DNA of 64,000 bases from Knoellia sp031844405 (GTDB lineage Bacteria > Actinomycetota > Actinomycetes > Actinomycetales > Dermatophilaceae). This document shows positions 31,749 through 39,273 of the stretch, one piece after another. Made by a program: the position numbers and the translations under genes. Position 1 is the first letter of the stretch. The number at the start of each line of letters is the position of its first letter. Where the stretch lies: assembly GCA_031844405.1 (NCBI GenBank), contig JAUZVC010000002.1:806001-870000 (forward strand). Reading direction: 5' to 3'. Below the pieces are notes generated by a model. The model ran no database searches, was not told where the DNA came from, and worked only from the letters and a program-made list of their open reading frames with translations.

Positions 31749-32039
31749 GTGTCCATCGCGCCCGTGCAGGAGGAGGTCGTCTCCTCCGACTCCGTGGTCG
31801 AGCCGGACCTCCCGTGGATCACGCTCGTCTGGAACGACCCCGTCAACCTCATGTCCTACGTGACCTGGGTCTTCCAGTCGTACTTCGGCTACGACCGGGC
31901 CAAGGCCGAGAAGCTCATGATGGACGTGCACACCAAGGGTCGCGCCGTCGTCTCGCACGGACCGCGCGAGAAGATGGAGATCGACACCGAGGCGTTGCAG
32001 GGTTATGGGTTGTGGGCCACCTTCCAGAGGGATGACTGA
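31749..32039 (+). CDS. clpS: ATP-dependent Clp protease adaptor ClpS
   Basis: This 96-residue adaptor delivers N-degron substrates to ClpAP or ClpCP. The conserved core is present: WITLVWNDPVNLMSYVTWVF, the Tyr/Phe-rich helix SYFGYDRAKAEKLMMDVHTKGRAVV, and the Clp-binding G-P-R-E-K-M-E region at the end. GTG 31749 is chosen from the -10 hexamer seven bases upstream; upstream frames are antisense to pncB. The DUF2017 gene follows, the usual partner in actinobacteria. Confidence 0.95.
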   Translation: MSIAPVQEEVVSSDSVVEPDLPWITLVWNDPVNLMSYVTWVFQSYFGYDRAKAEKLMMDVHTKGRAVVSHGPREKMEIDTEALQGYGLWATFQRDD

Positions 32040-32097
32040 TGGTCGGCACAGAGCGACCCACGCGCACGGTGACGACGACCGGGCAGGAGGCCGACTG

Positions 32098-32787
32098 ATG
32101 GCCCGCGCGTTCTCCCGTCGGGGTGGCGGCCGCAAGCCGGTCCACTACACCGCCAAGCTCGACGCCGTCGAGCGGGCCGTCGTCGCCGGGCTCATGGAGC
32201 AGGTCCACGACCTCGTCGCACCCGAGTCGCCCGACCCTGAGACCGACGCTGGCGACGGCGTCGGCCACGAGGACCCCTTCGACGCGATCGTCTCGGGCCT
32301 CGGCGGCCTCGGCATGGGGGTCTCGGTCTCGGCCGAGGACCAAGAGCCCGACGACCGGCCGGTCCCCGCGGACGCCCGCTCGTTCGGCGACCGCGACCCC
32401 GCGCTCGAGCGGCTGCTGCCCGCCGGCAACCGGGCCGACGACCAGGCGTCGGCCGAGTTCCGCCGCCTCACCGAGCACGGCCTGCGGACCCGCAAGGCCC
32501 GTCACCTCGCCTCCGCCATCGCTGCCCTGCGGGCACCCGGCACCGGGGTCGACCTCGACGAGCGCACCGCCGTCGACATGGTCGTCGCGCTCACCGACGT
32601 CCGGCTCGTGCTCGGCGAGCGCCTCGGCCTGCGCGAGGACTCCGACGTCGACCGGCTCGAGTCCGAGCTCGCCACGATGGACGACGACGACCCCCGCCTG
32701 CACGCCATGTCGGTCTACGACTTCCTCACGTGGCTGCAGGAGACGCTCGCCACGGCGATGCTCCCGGGTGACCCCGGCACCGCATAA
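32098..32787 (+). CDS. DUF2017 family protein
   Basis: This is a 229-residue protein of the actinobacterial DUF2017 family, nearly always next to clpS. It starts at ATG 32098 behind AGGAGG. Conserved features include LDAVERAVVAGLMEQVHDLV near the N-terminus, DPALERLLPAGNRADDQASAEFRRLTE, and the C-terminal DPRLHAMSVYDFLTWLQETL. It is soluble. Function is unknown; linkage to clpS suggests regulated proteolysis. The murI promoter lies inside its last codons. Confidence 0.88.
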   Translation: MARAFSRRGGGRKPVHYTAKLDAVERAVVAGLMEQVHDLVAPESPDPETDAGDGVGHEDPFDAIVSGLGGLGMGVSVSAEDQEPDDRPVPADARSFGDRDPALERLLPAGNRADDQASAEFRRLTEHGLRTRKARHLASAIAALRAPGTGVDLDERTAVDMVVALTDVRLVLGERLGLREDSDVDRLESELATMDDDDPRLHAMSVYDFLTWLQETLATAMLPGDPGTA

Positions 32788-32790
32788 CCT
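32785..32790 (+). promoter_or_regulatory. -10 element TAACCT, leaderless-type promoter of murI
   Basis: TAACCT ends six bases before GTG 32797 and contains the stop codon of the DUF2017 gene. Confidence 0.45.
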
Positions 32791-32796
32791 TGCACG

Positions 32797-33660
32797 GTGG
32801 CTGACTCACCCATCGGGATCTTCGACTCGGGCTACGGGGGTCTCACGGTCGCCCGGGCCGTGATCGACCAGCTCCCGCACGAGTCGGTGGCCTACCTCGG
32901 AGACACCGCGCGCACCCCTTACGGACCGCGGCCGATCGCCGAGACGCGTGCCTTCGCCCTCGAGTGCCTCGATCGTCTCGTCGACCATGGCGTCAAGGCG
33001 CTCGTCATCGCCTGCAACACCGCGAGCGCCGCCGTCCTCCACGACGCACGGGAGCGCTACGACGTGCCGGTCGTGGAGGTCATCCGTCCCGCCGTCCGCC
33101 GCGCCGTCGGGGCCACGCGCACCGGGCGCATCGGTGTCATCTCCACCGAGGGCACCCACAAGTCCCGCGCCTACCTCGACGCGTTCGCCGCGGCGCCACA
33201 GCTCACGGTGACGAGCGGCGCGGCCCCGCGGTTCGTCGACTTCGTCGAGTCGGGCGTCACCGGGGGCGAGGAGCTCCGTGGGGTCGCCCGTGACTACCTC
33301 TCACCCTTCCAGCAGGCCGACGTCGACACGCTCATCCTCGGCTGCACGCACTACCCCCTGCTCGCCGGCGTCATCTCCTACGTCATGGGGCCCGACGTCA
33401 CCCTCGTCTCGTCGGCGGAGGAGACCGCCAAGGAGCTCTACCGCGTCCTCGCCGACGCCGACCGGCTGCGTCCCGACGACGCGCCGACGCCCCAGCACGG
33501 CTTCACGACGACGGGCGACCCGGAGCAGTTCCGGCGGCTCGCCCTGCGTTTCCTCGGCCTCGGGCCCGACGTCGGCCACGTCTTCACCTCGCCCGTCGCG
33601 CCTGCCGTCCCCTCGTCGCCGGCGTCGTCCCTCGGCCTCGCCCCGGGGGTGGTCGCGTGA
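32797..33660 (+). CDS. murI: Glutamate racemase
   Basis: This 287-residue enzyme makes D-glutamate for peptidoglycan. The two catalytic cysteines are C73 (in ACNTASAA) and C183 (in GCTHYPLL), and the N-terminal substrate loops IGIFDSGYGGLTVARA and YLGDTARTPYG are intact. A C-terminal tail of about 20 Pro/Ser/Ala residues exceeds the usual length. The start GTG follows a leaderless-type promoter. It overlaps the metallo-beta-lactamase gene by GTGA, so the two are co-translated, as in Mycobacterium. Confidence 0.95.
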   Translation: MADSPIGIFDSGYGGLTVARAVIDQLPHESVAYLGDTARTPYGPRPIAETRAFALECLDRLVDHGVKALVIACNTASAAVLHDARERYDVPVVEVIRPAVRRAVGATRTGRIGVISTEGTHKSRAYLDAFAAAPQLTVTSGAAPRFVDFVESGVTGGEELRGVARDYLSPFQQADVDTLILGCTHYPLLAGVISYVMGPDVTLVSSAEETAKELYRVLADADRLRPDDAPTPQHGFTTTGDPEQFRRLALRFLGLGPDVGHVFTSPVAPAVPSSPASSLGLAPGVVA

Positions 33661-34451
33661 AGGTCACCGTCATCGGGTGCAGCGGCTCCTTCGCCGGCCC
33701 GTCGTCCTCCGCGTCGAGCTACCTCGTCACGGTCGAGGACGCCCACCGCACGTGGAACGTCCTGCTCGACCTCGGCTCGGGCTCGCTCGGCCCGCTCCAG
33801 CGCCACATCGACCCGCTCACGCTCGACGCCGTCTTCCTCACCCACCTCCACCCCGACCACTGCGCCGATCTCTGCGGCCTCTACGTCGCGCACAACTACG
33901 CACCCCAGGGCGCACCCGAGGAGCGGCTGCCCGTGTGGGGACCGAGCGAGACCGGGACCCGCCTCTCGCTCATGTACCACGGGCTCGAGGAGGGCGGCAT
34001 GGACACGGTCTTCTCCTTCGAGAAGCTCGTCGACCGCGTCGCCGTCGAGGTCGGTCCCCTCACCATCACGCCGTATGCCGTCCACCACCCGGTCGAGGCG
34101 TTCGGCTTCCGCGTCGAGGCCGACGGGGCGGTGCTCGCCTACACCGGTGACACCGACACCTGCGACAGCCTGAGCCCGCTCATGACCGGTGCCGACCTCG
34201 TCCTCGCCGACTCGGCGTTCGTCGACGGGCGCGACGAGATCCGCGGCATCCACCTCTCCGGCAGCCGCGCGGCACGCGCGGCCGTCGACGCCGGGGGAGT
34301 GCAGCGCCTCGTCCTCACCCACATGCCGTCGTGGAACGACCCGGCGCTGTGCCGGTCGCAGGCCGAGCAGCACTGGCCCGGCACCGTCGAGATCGCGGAG
34401 GCGGGTGCGGTCTACGACCTCGGCGCAGCCGTGGAGGGTCGCGCCGTCTAG
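33657..34451 (+). CDS. Metallo-beta-lactamase fold protein, Rv1339-like cAMP phosphodiesterase
   Basis: This is a 264-residue metallo-beta-lactamase-fold hydrolase. The metal motif HLHPDH gives H63, H65, D67 and H68, and later ligands are in AYTGDTDTCD and LTHMPSW. Position between murI and rph matches Mycobacterium tuberculosis Rv1339, an atypical class II phosphodiesterase that lowers cAMP; function here is by homology and synteny. It starts at GTG 33657 inside the murI stop. Confidence 0.85.
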   Translation: MKVTVIGCSGSFAGPSSSASSYLVTVEDAHRTWNVLLDLGSGSLGPLQRHIDPLTLDAVFLTHLHPDHCADLCGLYVAHNYAPQGAPEERLPVWGPSETGTRLSLMYHGLEEGGMDTVFSFEKLVDRVAVEVGPLTITPYAVHHPVEAFGFRVEADGAVLAYTGDTDTCDSLSPLMTGADLVLADSAFVDGRDEIRGIHLSGSRAARAAVDAGGVQRLVLTHMPSWNDPALCRSQAEQHWPGTVEIAEAGAVYDLGAAVEGRAV

Positions 34452-34454
34452 CCT
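34449..34454 (+). promoter_or_regulatory. -10 element TAGCCT, leaderless-type promoter of rph
   Basis: TAGCCT ends seven bases before GTG 34462. Its first three bases are the stop codon of the preceding gene. Confidence 0.45.
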
Positions 34455-34461
34455 GCAGGGT

Positions 34462-35226
34462 GTGACTTCGACCCAGACCCGCCACGACGGACGCAGCCCC
34501 GAGGACCTCCGAGAGGTCCGCTTCACCCGCAACTGGCTCGACCACGCCGAGGGCAGCGTCCTCGTCGAGTTCGGCAAGACGCGCGTCCTCGTGGCCGCGT
34601 CGTTCACCGAGGGTGTGCCGCGTTGGCTCAAGGGTCGCGGCACCGGCTGGGTCACCTCCGAGTACGAGATGCTGCCCCGCTCGACGAACACCCGCTCCGA
34701 CCGCGAGTCGCGCAAGGGCCGCGTCGGCGGTCGCACCCACGAGATCTCCCGCCTCATCGGCCGTGCGCTGCGCGCCGTCATCGACACCAAGGCGCTTGGC
34801 GAGAACACGATCGTCGTCGACTGTGACGTCCTCCAGGCCGACGGCGGCACCCGCACCGCCTCCATCACCGGTGCCTACGTCGCGCTCGTCGACGCCATCG
34901 AGGACGCCCGTGCCAAGGGCCTCATCGCCGCGAGCGCGAAGCCGCTCGTCGACTCCATCGCGGCCGTGAGCGTCGGTGTCGTCAAGGGTGTGCCGGTGCT
35001 CGACCTCGACTACCCCGAGGACTCGACGGCCGACACCGACATGAACGTCGTCATGACCGGTTCGGGCCGCTTCGTCGAGGTGCAGGGCACCGCCGAGGGC
35101 GCCGACGCGGCGTTCGACCGAGAGCGGCTCGACGCCCTTCTCGACCTCGCTGCCGCCGGCTGCGCCCGGCTCACCGAAGCCCAGCAGCAGGCGCTCGCAG
35201 AGACGCCGCGGGAGCGCCAGCGGTGA
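34462..35226 (+). CDS. rph: Ribonuclease PH
   Basis: This 254-residue phosphorolytic 3'-exoribonuclease trims tRNA precursors. Typical segments are the N-terminal RHDGRSPEDLREVRFTRNWL, SEYEMLPRSTNTRSDRESRKGRVGGRTHEISRLIGRALR (RNA and phosphate binding) and GENTIVVDCDVLQADGGTRTASITGAYVAL. Start GTG 34462 follows a leaderless-type promoter. The end overlaps rdgB by four bases, the standard actinobacterial pairing. Confidence 0.96.
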   Translation: MTSTQTRHDGRSPEDLREVRFTRNWLDHAEGSVLVEFGKTRVLVAASFTEGVPRWLKGRGTGWVTSEYEMLPRSTNTRSDRESRKGRVGGRTHEISRLIGRALRAVIDTKALGENTIVVDCDVLQADGGTRTASITGAYVALVDAIEDARAKGLIAASAKPLVDSIAAVSVGVVKGVPVLDLDYPEDSTADTDMNVVMTGSGRFVEVQGTAEGADAAFDRERLDALLDLAAAGCARLTEAQQQALAETPRERQR

Positions 35227-35858
35227 CCCGCCTCGTCCTCGCCACCCAGAACGAGCACAAGGTCCACGAGCTGCGCCAGATCCTCGCCGACCTCGCCGAG
35301 GAGGTCGGCCTCGAGGTCGTCGGCGCCTCGGACTTCCCCGACGCCCCCGACGTCGTCGAGAGCGAGGTGACCTTCGAGGGCAACGCCCGGCTCAAGGCCG
35401 TCGCCGTGGCGAAGGCCACCGGCCTTCCGAGCGTGGCCGACGACTCCGGGCTCGCCGTCGACGTCCTCGGCGGCTCGCCGGGCGTCTTCTCGGCGCGCTG
35501 GTCGGGGTCGCACTCCGGCGCCGACGCCACCCGGGCCGAGCGCGACCGCGCCAACCTCGAGCTCCTCCTCGAGCAGATCGGTGACGTCCCCGACGAGCAC
35601 CGCTCGGCGGCGTTCGTCTGCGCGGCCGTGCTCGCCATGCCCGACGGCTCGGTCGAGGCCGTCGAGGGGCGGGTGTCCGGCACGATCCGTCGAAGCCCGG
35701 TGGGGGAGAACGGCTTCGGCTACGACCCGGTCTTCGTGCCCGACGGCGACACCCGTTCACTCGCCGAGTACACCGACGTCGAGAAGAACGCGATCTCGCA
35801 CCGCGGCCTCGCCTTCCGCGCCATGGTCCCGATCCTCCGCGAGCGCCTCACCCGCTGA
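35223..35858 (+). CDS. rdgB: Non-canonical purine NTP pyrophosphatase (XTP/dITP diphosphatase)
   Basis: This 211-residue Ham1/RdgB-family enzyme removes dITP and XTP from the nucleotide pool. Diagnostic parts are LATQNEHKVHELRQIL at the N-terminus, the metal and base-binding region VADDSGLAVDVLGGSPGVFSARWSG, GFGYDPVFVPDGD and the C-terminal HRGLAFRAM. GTG 35223 overlaps the rph stop. A long hairpin follows, then tRNA-Leu. Confidence 0.95.
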   Translation: MTRLVLATQNEHKVHELRQILADLAEEVGLEVVGASDFPDAPDVVESEVTFEGNARLKAVAVAKATGLPSVADDSGLAVDVLGGSPGVFSARWSGSHSGADATRAERDRANLELLLEQIGDVPDEHRSAAFVCAAVLAMPDGSVEAVEGRVSGTIRRSPVGENGFGYDPVFVPDGDTRSLAEYTDVEKNAISHRGLAFRAMVPILRERLTR

Positions 35859-35866
35859 CCCGAGGT

Positions 35867-35943
35867 CCGACTGATTGCCCCTGCCAGCGCCGGTCCGCGA
35901 ACTGGCGCCACTCCCGATGCCGCTGGAAAGGGCAATCAGTCGG
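35867..35943. terminator. Long hairpin after rdgB
   Basis: A 14-base perfect arm (35867-35880 with 35930-35943) continues inward with CCAGCG/CGCTGG pairing. The outer ends read CGACTGATTGC and GCAATCAGTCG; the right-hand end GCAATCAGTCG also occurs in the hairpin at 63633. It separates rdgB from tRNA-Leu. Confidence 0.6.
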
Positions 35944-35974
35944 CGGGTGGGCGGACGGCATACGCTGTCTGCGC

Positions 35975-36056
35975 GCGCGAGTGGCGGAACAGGTAGACGC
36001 GCCAGATTTAGGTTCTGGTGCCTTCGGGTGTGCGGGTTCGAGTCCCGCCTCGCGCA
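35975..36056 (+). tRNA. tRNA-Leu (anticodon TAG)
   Basis: An 82-base type II tRNA. The acceptor stem pairs GCGCGAG (35975-35981) with CTCGCGC (36049-36055), followed by discriminator A. The anticodon loop TTTAGGT between CCAGA and TCTGG gives TAG at 36009-36011. There is a short variable stem around GTGCCTTCGGGTG and a T arm GCGGG-TTCGAGT-CCCGC. The 3' CCA is not encoded. A GTATGCCG word (reverse) lies 12-19 bases upstream. Confidence 0.95.
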
Positions 36057-36067
36057 CCGCCCGCTGA

Positions 36068-36073
36068 TAGGTT
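36068..36073 (+). promoter_or_regulatory. -10 element TAGGTT upstream of the bcp gene
   Basis: TAGGTT lies 34 bases before GTG 36108. The leader carries a CAGGAG ribosome-binding site, so this gene is not leaderless. Confidence 0.35.
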
Positions 36074-36107
36074 CGTGACGAGAGCCCGACGACCCCAGGA
36101 GACCTGC

Positions 36108-36584
36108 GTGACCGACCGACTCGAGCCGGGCGATGCCGCACCGGACTTCACCCTGAGCACCGACACCGGCGAGAGCGTCAGCCTCTCGGACCTGCGCGGT
36201 GGCAAGGTCATCGTCTACTTCTACCCGGCGGCCATGACTCCCGGGTGCACGAAGCAGGCGTGCGACTTCAGCGAGTCGCTCGAGTCGCTCAAGTCCGATG
36301 GCTACACCGTCCTCGGCATCTCGCCCGACAAGCCGGAGAAGCTCGCGAAGTTCCGCGACAAGGAGCACCTGTCGCTCACGCTGCTCTCCGACCCCGACAA
36401 GTCGGTCATGACGCAGTGGGGCGCGTTCGGCGAGAAGAAGCTCTATGGCAAGGTCGTCCAGGGCGTGATTCGCTCGACGGTCGTCGTCGACGAGGACGGC
36501 AAGGTCGAGCACGCCTGGTACAACGTCAAGGCCACAGGGCACGTCGCCAAGCTGCGGCGCGACCTCGGACTGAGCAAGGACTGA
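36108..36584 (+). CDS. bcp: Thiol peroxidase, Bcp/PrxQ-type peroxiredoxin
   Basis: This 158-residue peroxiredoxin reduces hydroperoxides. The peroxidatic cysteine is C47 in MTPGCTKQACDF, with C52 as the resolving cysteine five residues later, the PrxQ arrangement. Other family marks are APDFTLSTDTGESVSLSDLRGGKVIVYFYP and GISPDKPEKLAKFRDKE. GTG 36108 has an AGGAG ribosome-binding site. The following DUF3618 gene is five bases away, so they may be cotranscribed. Confidence 0.95.
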   Translation: MTDRLEPGDAAPDFTLSTDTGESVSLSDLRGGKVIVYFYPAAMTPGCTKQACDFSESLESLKSDGYTVLGISPDKPEKLAKFRDKEHLSLTLLSDPDKSVMTQWGAFGEKKLYGKVVQGVIRSTVVVDEDGKVEHAWYNVKATGHVAKLRRDLGLSKD

Positions 36585-36588
36585 TTCG

Positions 36589-36840
36589 ATGACCTCCATC
36601 TCCGCCCTCGAGGCCGACATCGCCGAGCGTCGCGTGCGCCTGGCCCGCACCCTCGACGAGATCACCGCCAAGGCCACCCCGTCGGCCATCGCCAAGCGCG
36701 AGGTCGAGAAGGCCAAGGCGCGCTTCGCCGACGCCACGACGACCCCCGAGGGGGACCTGCGGGTTGAGCGCGTCGCCGCCGCCGTGGCGGTCGTCGCGGT
36801 CATCGTCGCCCTCAAAGTGCTGCGCCGCCGCCGGCGCTGA
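36589..36840 (+). CDS. DUF3618 small membrane protein
   Basis: This is an 83-residue protein of the DUF3618 family. The family motif (LEADIAERRVRLARTLDEITAKATPSAIAKREVEKAKARF) is an amphipathic helix. It is followed by one membrane helix (VAAAVAVVAVIVALKVL) and a basic end (RRRRR), giving a C-terminal anchor. Function unknown. It lies four bases after bcp and converges on the DUF305 gene ten bases beyond. Confidence 0.88.
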   Translation: MTSISALEADIAERRVRLARTLDEITAKATPSAIAKREVEKAKARFADATTTPEGDLRVERVAAAVAVVAVIVALKVLRRRRR

Positions 36841-36850
36841 GCCTCCGCTC

Positions 36851-37459
36851 TCAGTCCCAGCTCCTCCAGCGCATCATGGGCATGCCCGAGGTGCTCTGAC
36901 CGAACCAGTCGGCCAGCCACCGGCGCATCGTCACGATCTCGGCCCGTTGCTCGACGACGATCGTGCGTGCCAGGTCGGCGACCTCGTCGTGGGTCACGCC
37001 GCGGCTTCCGCGCAGGTGCTGCGACATCATCACGGCCATCATGTGGTGCGGGACCATGTCGTCGAGGAAGGCTCGGTCGAGCGCGTCTCCCTCGAGTCCC
37101 CTGAGGTCACGCATCATGGGCACGTATGCCGTGTCCTCACGTTGGTCGGGCCACCACCGCACCAGCCACTCGCGCATCTGCGCGACCTGGGCGGTCTGGC
37201 TGCGCATGATCCCGGCGCCGAGCTCGCGCATCTCGGGTCGGCTGGAGCGCGACAGCTCCTTGGCCGCGCGGATCGCCTCCGCGTGGTGCGGGATCATCTC
37301 CGCGAGCCAGGCGGGCTCGGACCAGCCCATGGCGGCCGCGGGGTAGTCCTCGCCGCCGCCCGAGCTCATGTGCGACCTCGGGCCCTGCTGCACGACGCAG
37401 CCGGACAGGGTGGTGACGAGGGCCAGCACGGCAACGACGAGCGGTGTGCGGAGCCGCAT
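36851..37459 (-). CDS. DUF305 lipoprotein
   Basis: This is a 202-residue exported protein starting at ATG 37459 behind GAGGAGG. The signal ends in a lipobox (LVTTLSGC), so it is probably anchored to the outer face of the membrane through that cysteine. Two DUF305 half-repeats follow, each with a His/Met-rich helix: LAEMIPHHAEAIRAAKEL and LDDMVPHHMMAVMMSQHL. The paired histidines and methionines suggest copper or other metal binding, which is inference. A CopC protein is encoded 270 bases upstream, beyond tRNA-Lys. Confidence 0.87.
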   Translation of the reverse strand: MRLRTPLVVAVLALVTTLSGCVVQQGPRSHMSSGGGEDYPAAAMGWSEPAWLAEMIPHHAEAIRAAKELSRSSRPEMRELGAGIMRSQTAQVAQMREWLVRWWPDQREDTAYVPMMRDLRGLEGDALDRAFLDDMVPHHMMAVMMSQHLRGSRGVTHDEVADLARTIVVEQRAEIVTMRRWLADWFGQSTSGMPMMRWRSWD

Positions 37460-37540
37460 GACGCACCTCCTCAGGAGTTCCTGGTTCCACCGTGCGCCGC
37501 GCTCGCCAGCGGCCACAGGGCACTAGGTCCCGGGCAAGCG

Positions 37541-37573
37541 AGAAGCCCCGCACAGTGACCGTGCGGGGCTTCT
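37541..37573 (-). terminator. Hairpin downstream of tRNA-Lys
   Basis: A perfect 13-base stem (AGAAGCCCCGCAC at 37541-37553 with its complement at 37561-37573) and a 7-base loop lie just 3' of the minus-strand tRNA-Lys. Confidence 0.75.
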
Positions 37574-37579
37574 CTTCGG

Positions 37580-37652
<73 letters not shown>

Positions 37653-37725
37653 GCGAGGAGAGACAGTAGCAGCGGTGGTGCCCGGTTGCGAAATCGAGCC
37701 CTCCTCGTCCGGATGCGGGATCAGG

Positions 37726-38334
37726 TCAGGGGCGCTCACGACCTGAGCGGACGGCATACAGGACCGCGGCGACGGCTGCTGCGAGCCCGGCGACGACGAG
37801 GACCCAGACGAGCGCGGAGGAGCCTCCGGAGCCGCTGTCGACGGTGTCGGGGGCGGCGCCGGCCGCGCTCGGCGACGGCGCGGCGGAGGACGCCTCGGGC
37901 GACGCAGAGGTCGAGGGCGGGGCGGACGGCGTCGTCGAGGCCGCGGTGGGGGAGGCCACGCCGTCGCCGGTGATGCTGAAGGCGGTGGAGCCGGAGATCG
38001 GGTGCGAGTCGGCGCTGACGACGCGGTAGGTGACCTTGTAGGAGCCGGCGGCCAGCGGCTCGGAGACCGGCACGGTGACCGTCGCGCCGCTCGCCGTCGC
38101 GTCCTCGGCGACGACGGTGCCCTCGCCGTCGGTGACGCGGACTGTGACGAACTGCGGGTTGACCGACTCGTTGAACGTGAGGACGACCTCGGTGGGGGTC
38201 GTCGGCAGCGAGGCGCCGTCCTTCGGCGTGATCGACAGCAGGCGTGAGTGCGCGCTCGCGGGCAGGACCCCGACGACGAGCCCGAGGAGGGCGGTGAGCA
38301 GGAGCAGGACGGGTCCGCGGAGGGTGAGGCGCAT
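37726..38334 (-). CDS. CopC-domain exported protein
   Basis: This is a 202-residue exported protein. It has a signal peptide (residues 1-28, cut before HSRLL, which would leave His as residue 1 as in copper-binding CopC proteins), then a CopC-type beta-sandwich (LLSITPKDGASLPTTPTEVVLTFNESVN; YKVTYRVVSADSHPISGSTAFSI). A Ser/Pro/Ala linker precedes a C-terminal membrane anchor (LVWVLVVAGLAAAVAAVLYAV) and a basic tail. A role in periplasmic-side copper handling is likely. No CopD partner is adjacent. Confidence 0.9.
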   Translation of the reverse strand: MRLTLRGPVLLLLTALLGLVVGVLPASAHSRLLSITPKDGASLPTTPTEVVLTFNESVNPQFVTVRVTDGEGTVVAEDATASGATVTVPVSEPLAAGSYKVTYRVVSADSHPISGSTAFSITGDGVASPTAASTTPSAPPSTSASPEASSAAPSPSAAGAAPDTVDSGSGGSSALVWVLVVAGLAAAVAAVLYAVRSGRERP

Positions 38335-38386
38335 GGACTCAGTCTCACAAACGGGCCTGAACCCGACGAAGGCCCCTCACACATGA

Positions 38387-38416
38387 CGAAAGCCCCTGCG
38401 GCTGCAGGGGCTTTCG
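38387..38416 (-). terminator. Hairpin downstream of tRNA-His
   Basis: A perfect 13-base stem (38387-38399 with 38404-38416) and 4-base loop lie seven bases 3' of the minus-strand tRNA-His. Confidence 0.75.
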
Positions 38417-38423
38417 ACCTTGG

Positions 38424-38497
38424 GGTGAGCGACGGGGCTTGAACCCGCGACCCCCGCGACCACAACGCGGTGCTCTACCAGCTGAGCTACGCCCACC
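38424..38497 (-). tRNA. tRNA-His (anticodon GTG)
   Basis: A minus-strand tRNA. The acceptor GTGGGCG pairs with CGCTCAC including one G-U pair. The extra 5' G typical of tRNA-His is encoded at 38497, and the discriminator C is at 38424. The anticodon GTG corresponds to CAC at 38461-38463. CCA is not encoded. Confidence 0.95.
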
Positions 38498-38548
38498 AAG
38501 GGTGACTGCACGGCATACCGGATGCTCCGGCGGCCGAGGCAGCGCGGA

Positions 38549-39235
38549 CTATCGTACCTGCTCTCCGGGGGTGCTCCCGACCACGTCCGCGTCGGCGCCG
38601 GACGCCGGGGTCGAGTGGTCGACGACGTGCTCGCTCGCGAGGGCCTTGAGCTCGTCCGAGGCCCGGCCGGGAGGGTCGACGAAGACGGCGCGGCGGTAGT
38701 AGCGGAGCTCGGCGATGGACTCGCGGATGTCGGCGAGGGCGCGGTGGCCACCGGACTTCTCGGGAGCGGCGAAGTAGGCGCGGGGATACCAGCGCCGCGA
38801 CAGCTCCTTGATCGACGAGACGTCGATGATGCGGTAGTGCAGGTGCGCCTCGAGCTCGGGCATGTCCCGGGCGAGGAAGCCGCGGTCGGTGCCGACGGTG
38901 TTGCCGCCCAGGGGTGCCTTGCGGGGCTCGGGCACCCACTCGCGGACATAGTCGAGGACCCGCTGCTGTGCCTCCTCCATCGTCACGCCGCCGGCGAGCT
39001 CGTCGAGGAGACCCGAGGTGGTGTGCATCTCGCGGACGAAGTCGTTCATCTGCGCGAGGGCCTCGTCGGTGGGACGGATGACGACGTCCACGCCGTCGCC
39101 GAGGACGTTGAGCTCGAAGTCGGTGACGAGGGCGGCGACCTCGACCAGCGCGTCGTCCTCGAGGGAGAGCCCCGTCATCTCGCAGTCGATCCAGACGATG
39201 CGGTCGGTGAGGGCTCGGTCAGGCGTGGCGGACAT
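38549..39235 (-). CDS. orn: Oligoribonuclease
   Basis: This 228-residue DEDDh exonuclease degrades di- to pentanucleotides left by RNA decay and by cyclic-di-GMP breakdown. Exo I is VWIDCEMTGL, Exo II is GNTVGTDRGFLARDMP, and Exo III is HRALADIRESIAEL with the catalytic His and Asp. ATG 39235 is preceded by TAGGCT at a 7-base gap. The C-terminal 30 residues are a disordered extension beyond the usual family length. Confidence 0.95.
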   Translation of the reverse strand: MSATPDRALTDRIVWIDCEMTGLSLEDDALVEVAALVTDFELNVLGDGVDVVIRPTDEALAQMNDFVREMHTTSGLLDELAGGVTMEEAQQRVLDYVREWVPEPRKAPLGGNTVGTDRGFLARDMPELEAHLHYRIIDVSSIKELSRRWYPRAYFAAPEKSGGHRALADIRESIAELRYYRRAVFVDPPGRASDELKALASEHVVDHSTPASGADADVVGSTPGEQVR

Positions 39236-39242
39236 GGGGACC

Positions 39243-39265
39243 AGCCTATGGCGAAGCACTAGGCT
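39243..39265. promoter_or_regulatory. Divergent leaderless-type promoters of orn and the PrsW gene
   Basis: On the minus strand TAGGCT (39248-39243) lies seven bases before the orn ATG. On the plus strand TAGGCT (39260-39265) lies eight bases before ATG 39274. Confidence 0.45.
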
Positions 39266-39273
39266 CGCTGACC

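Noticed and set aside
35975..36056. Integrated element at tRNA-Leu
   Set aside because: Flanking genes rdgB and bcp are ordinary, there is no integrase and no repeated tRNA 3' end in the window.
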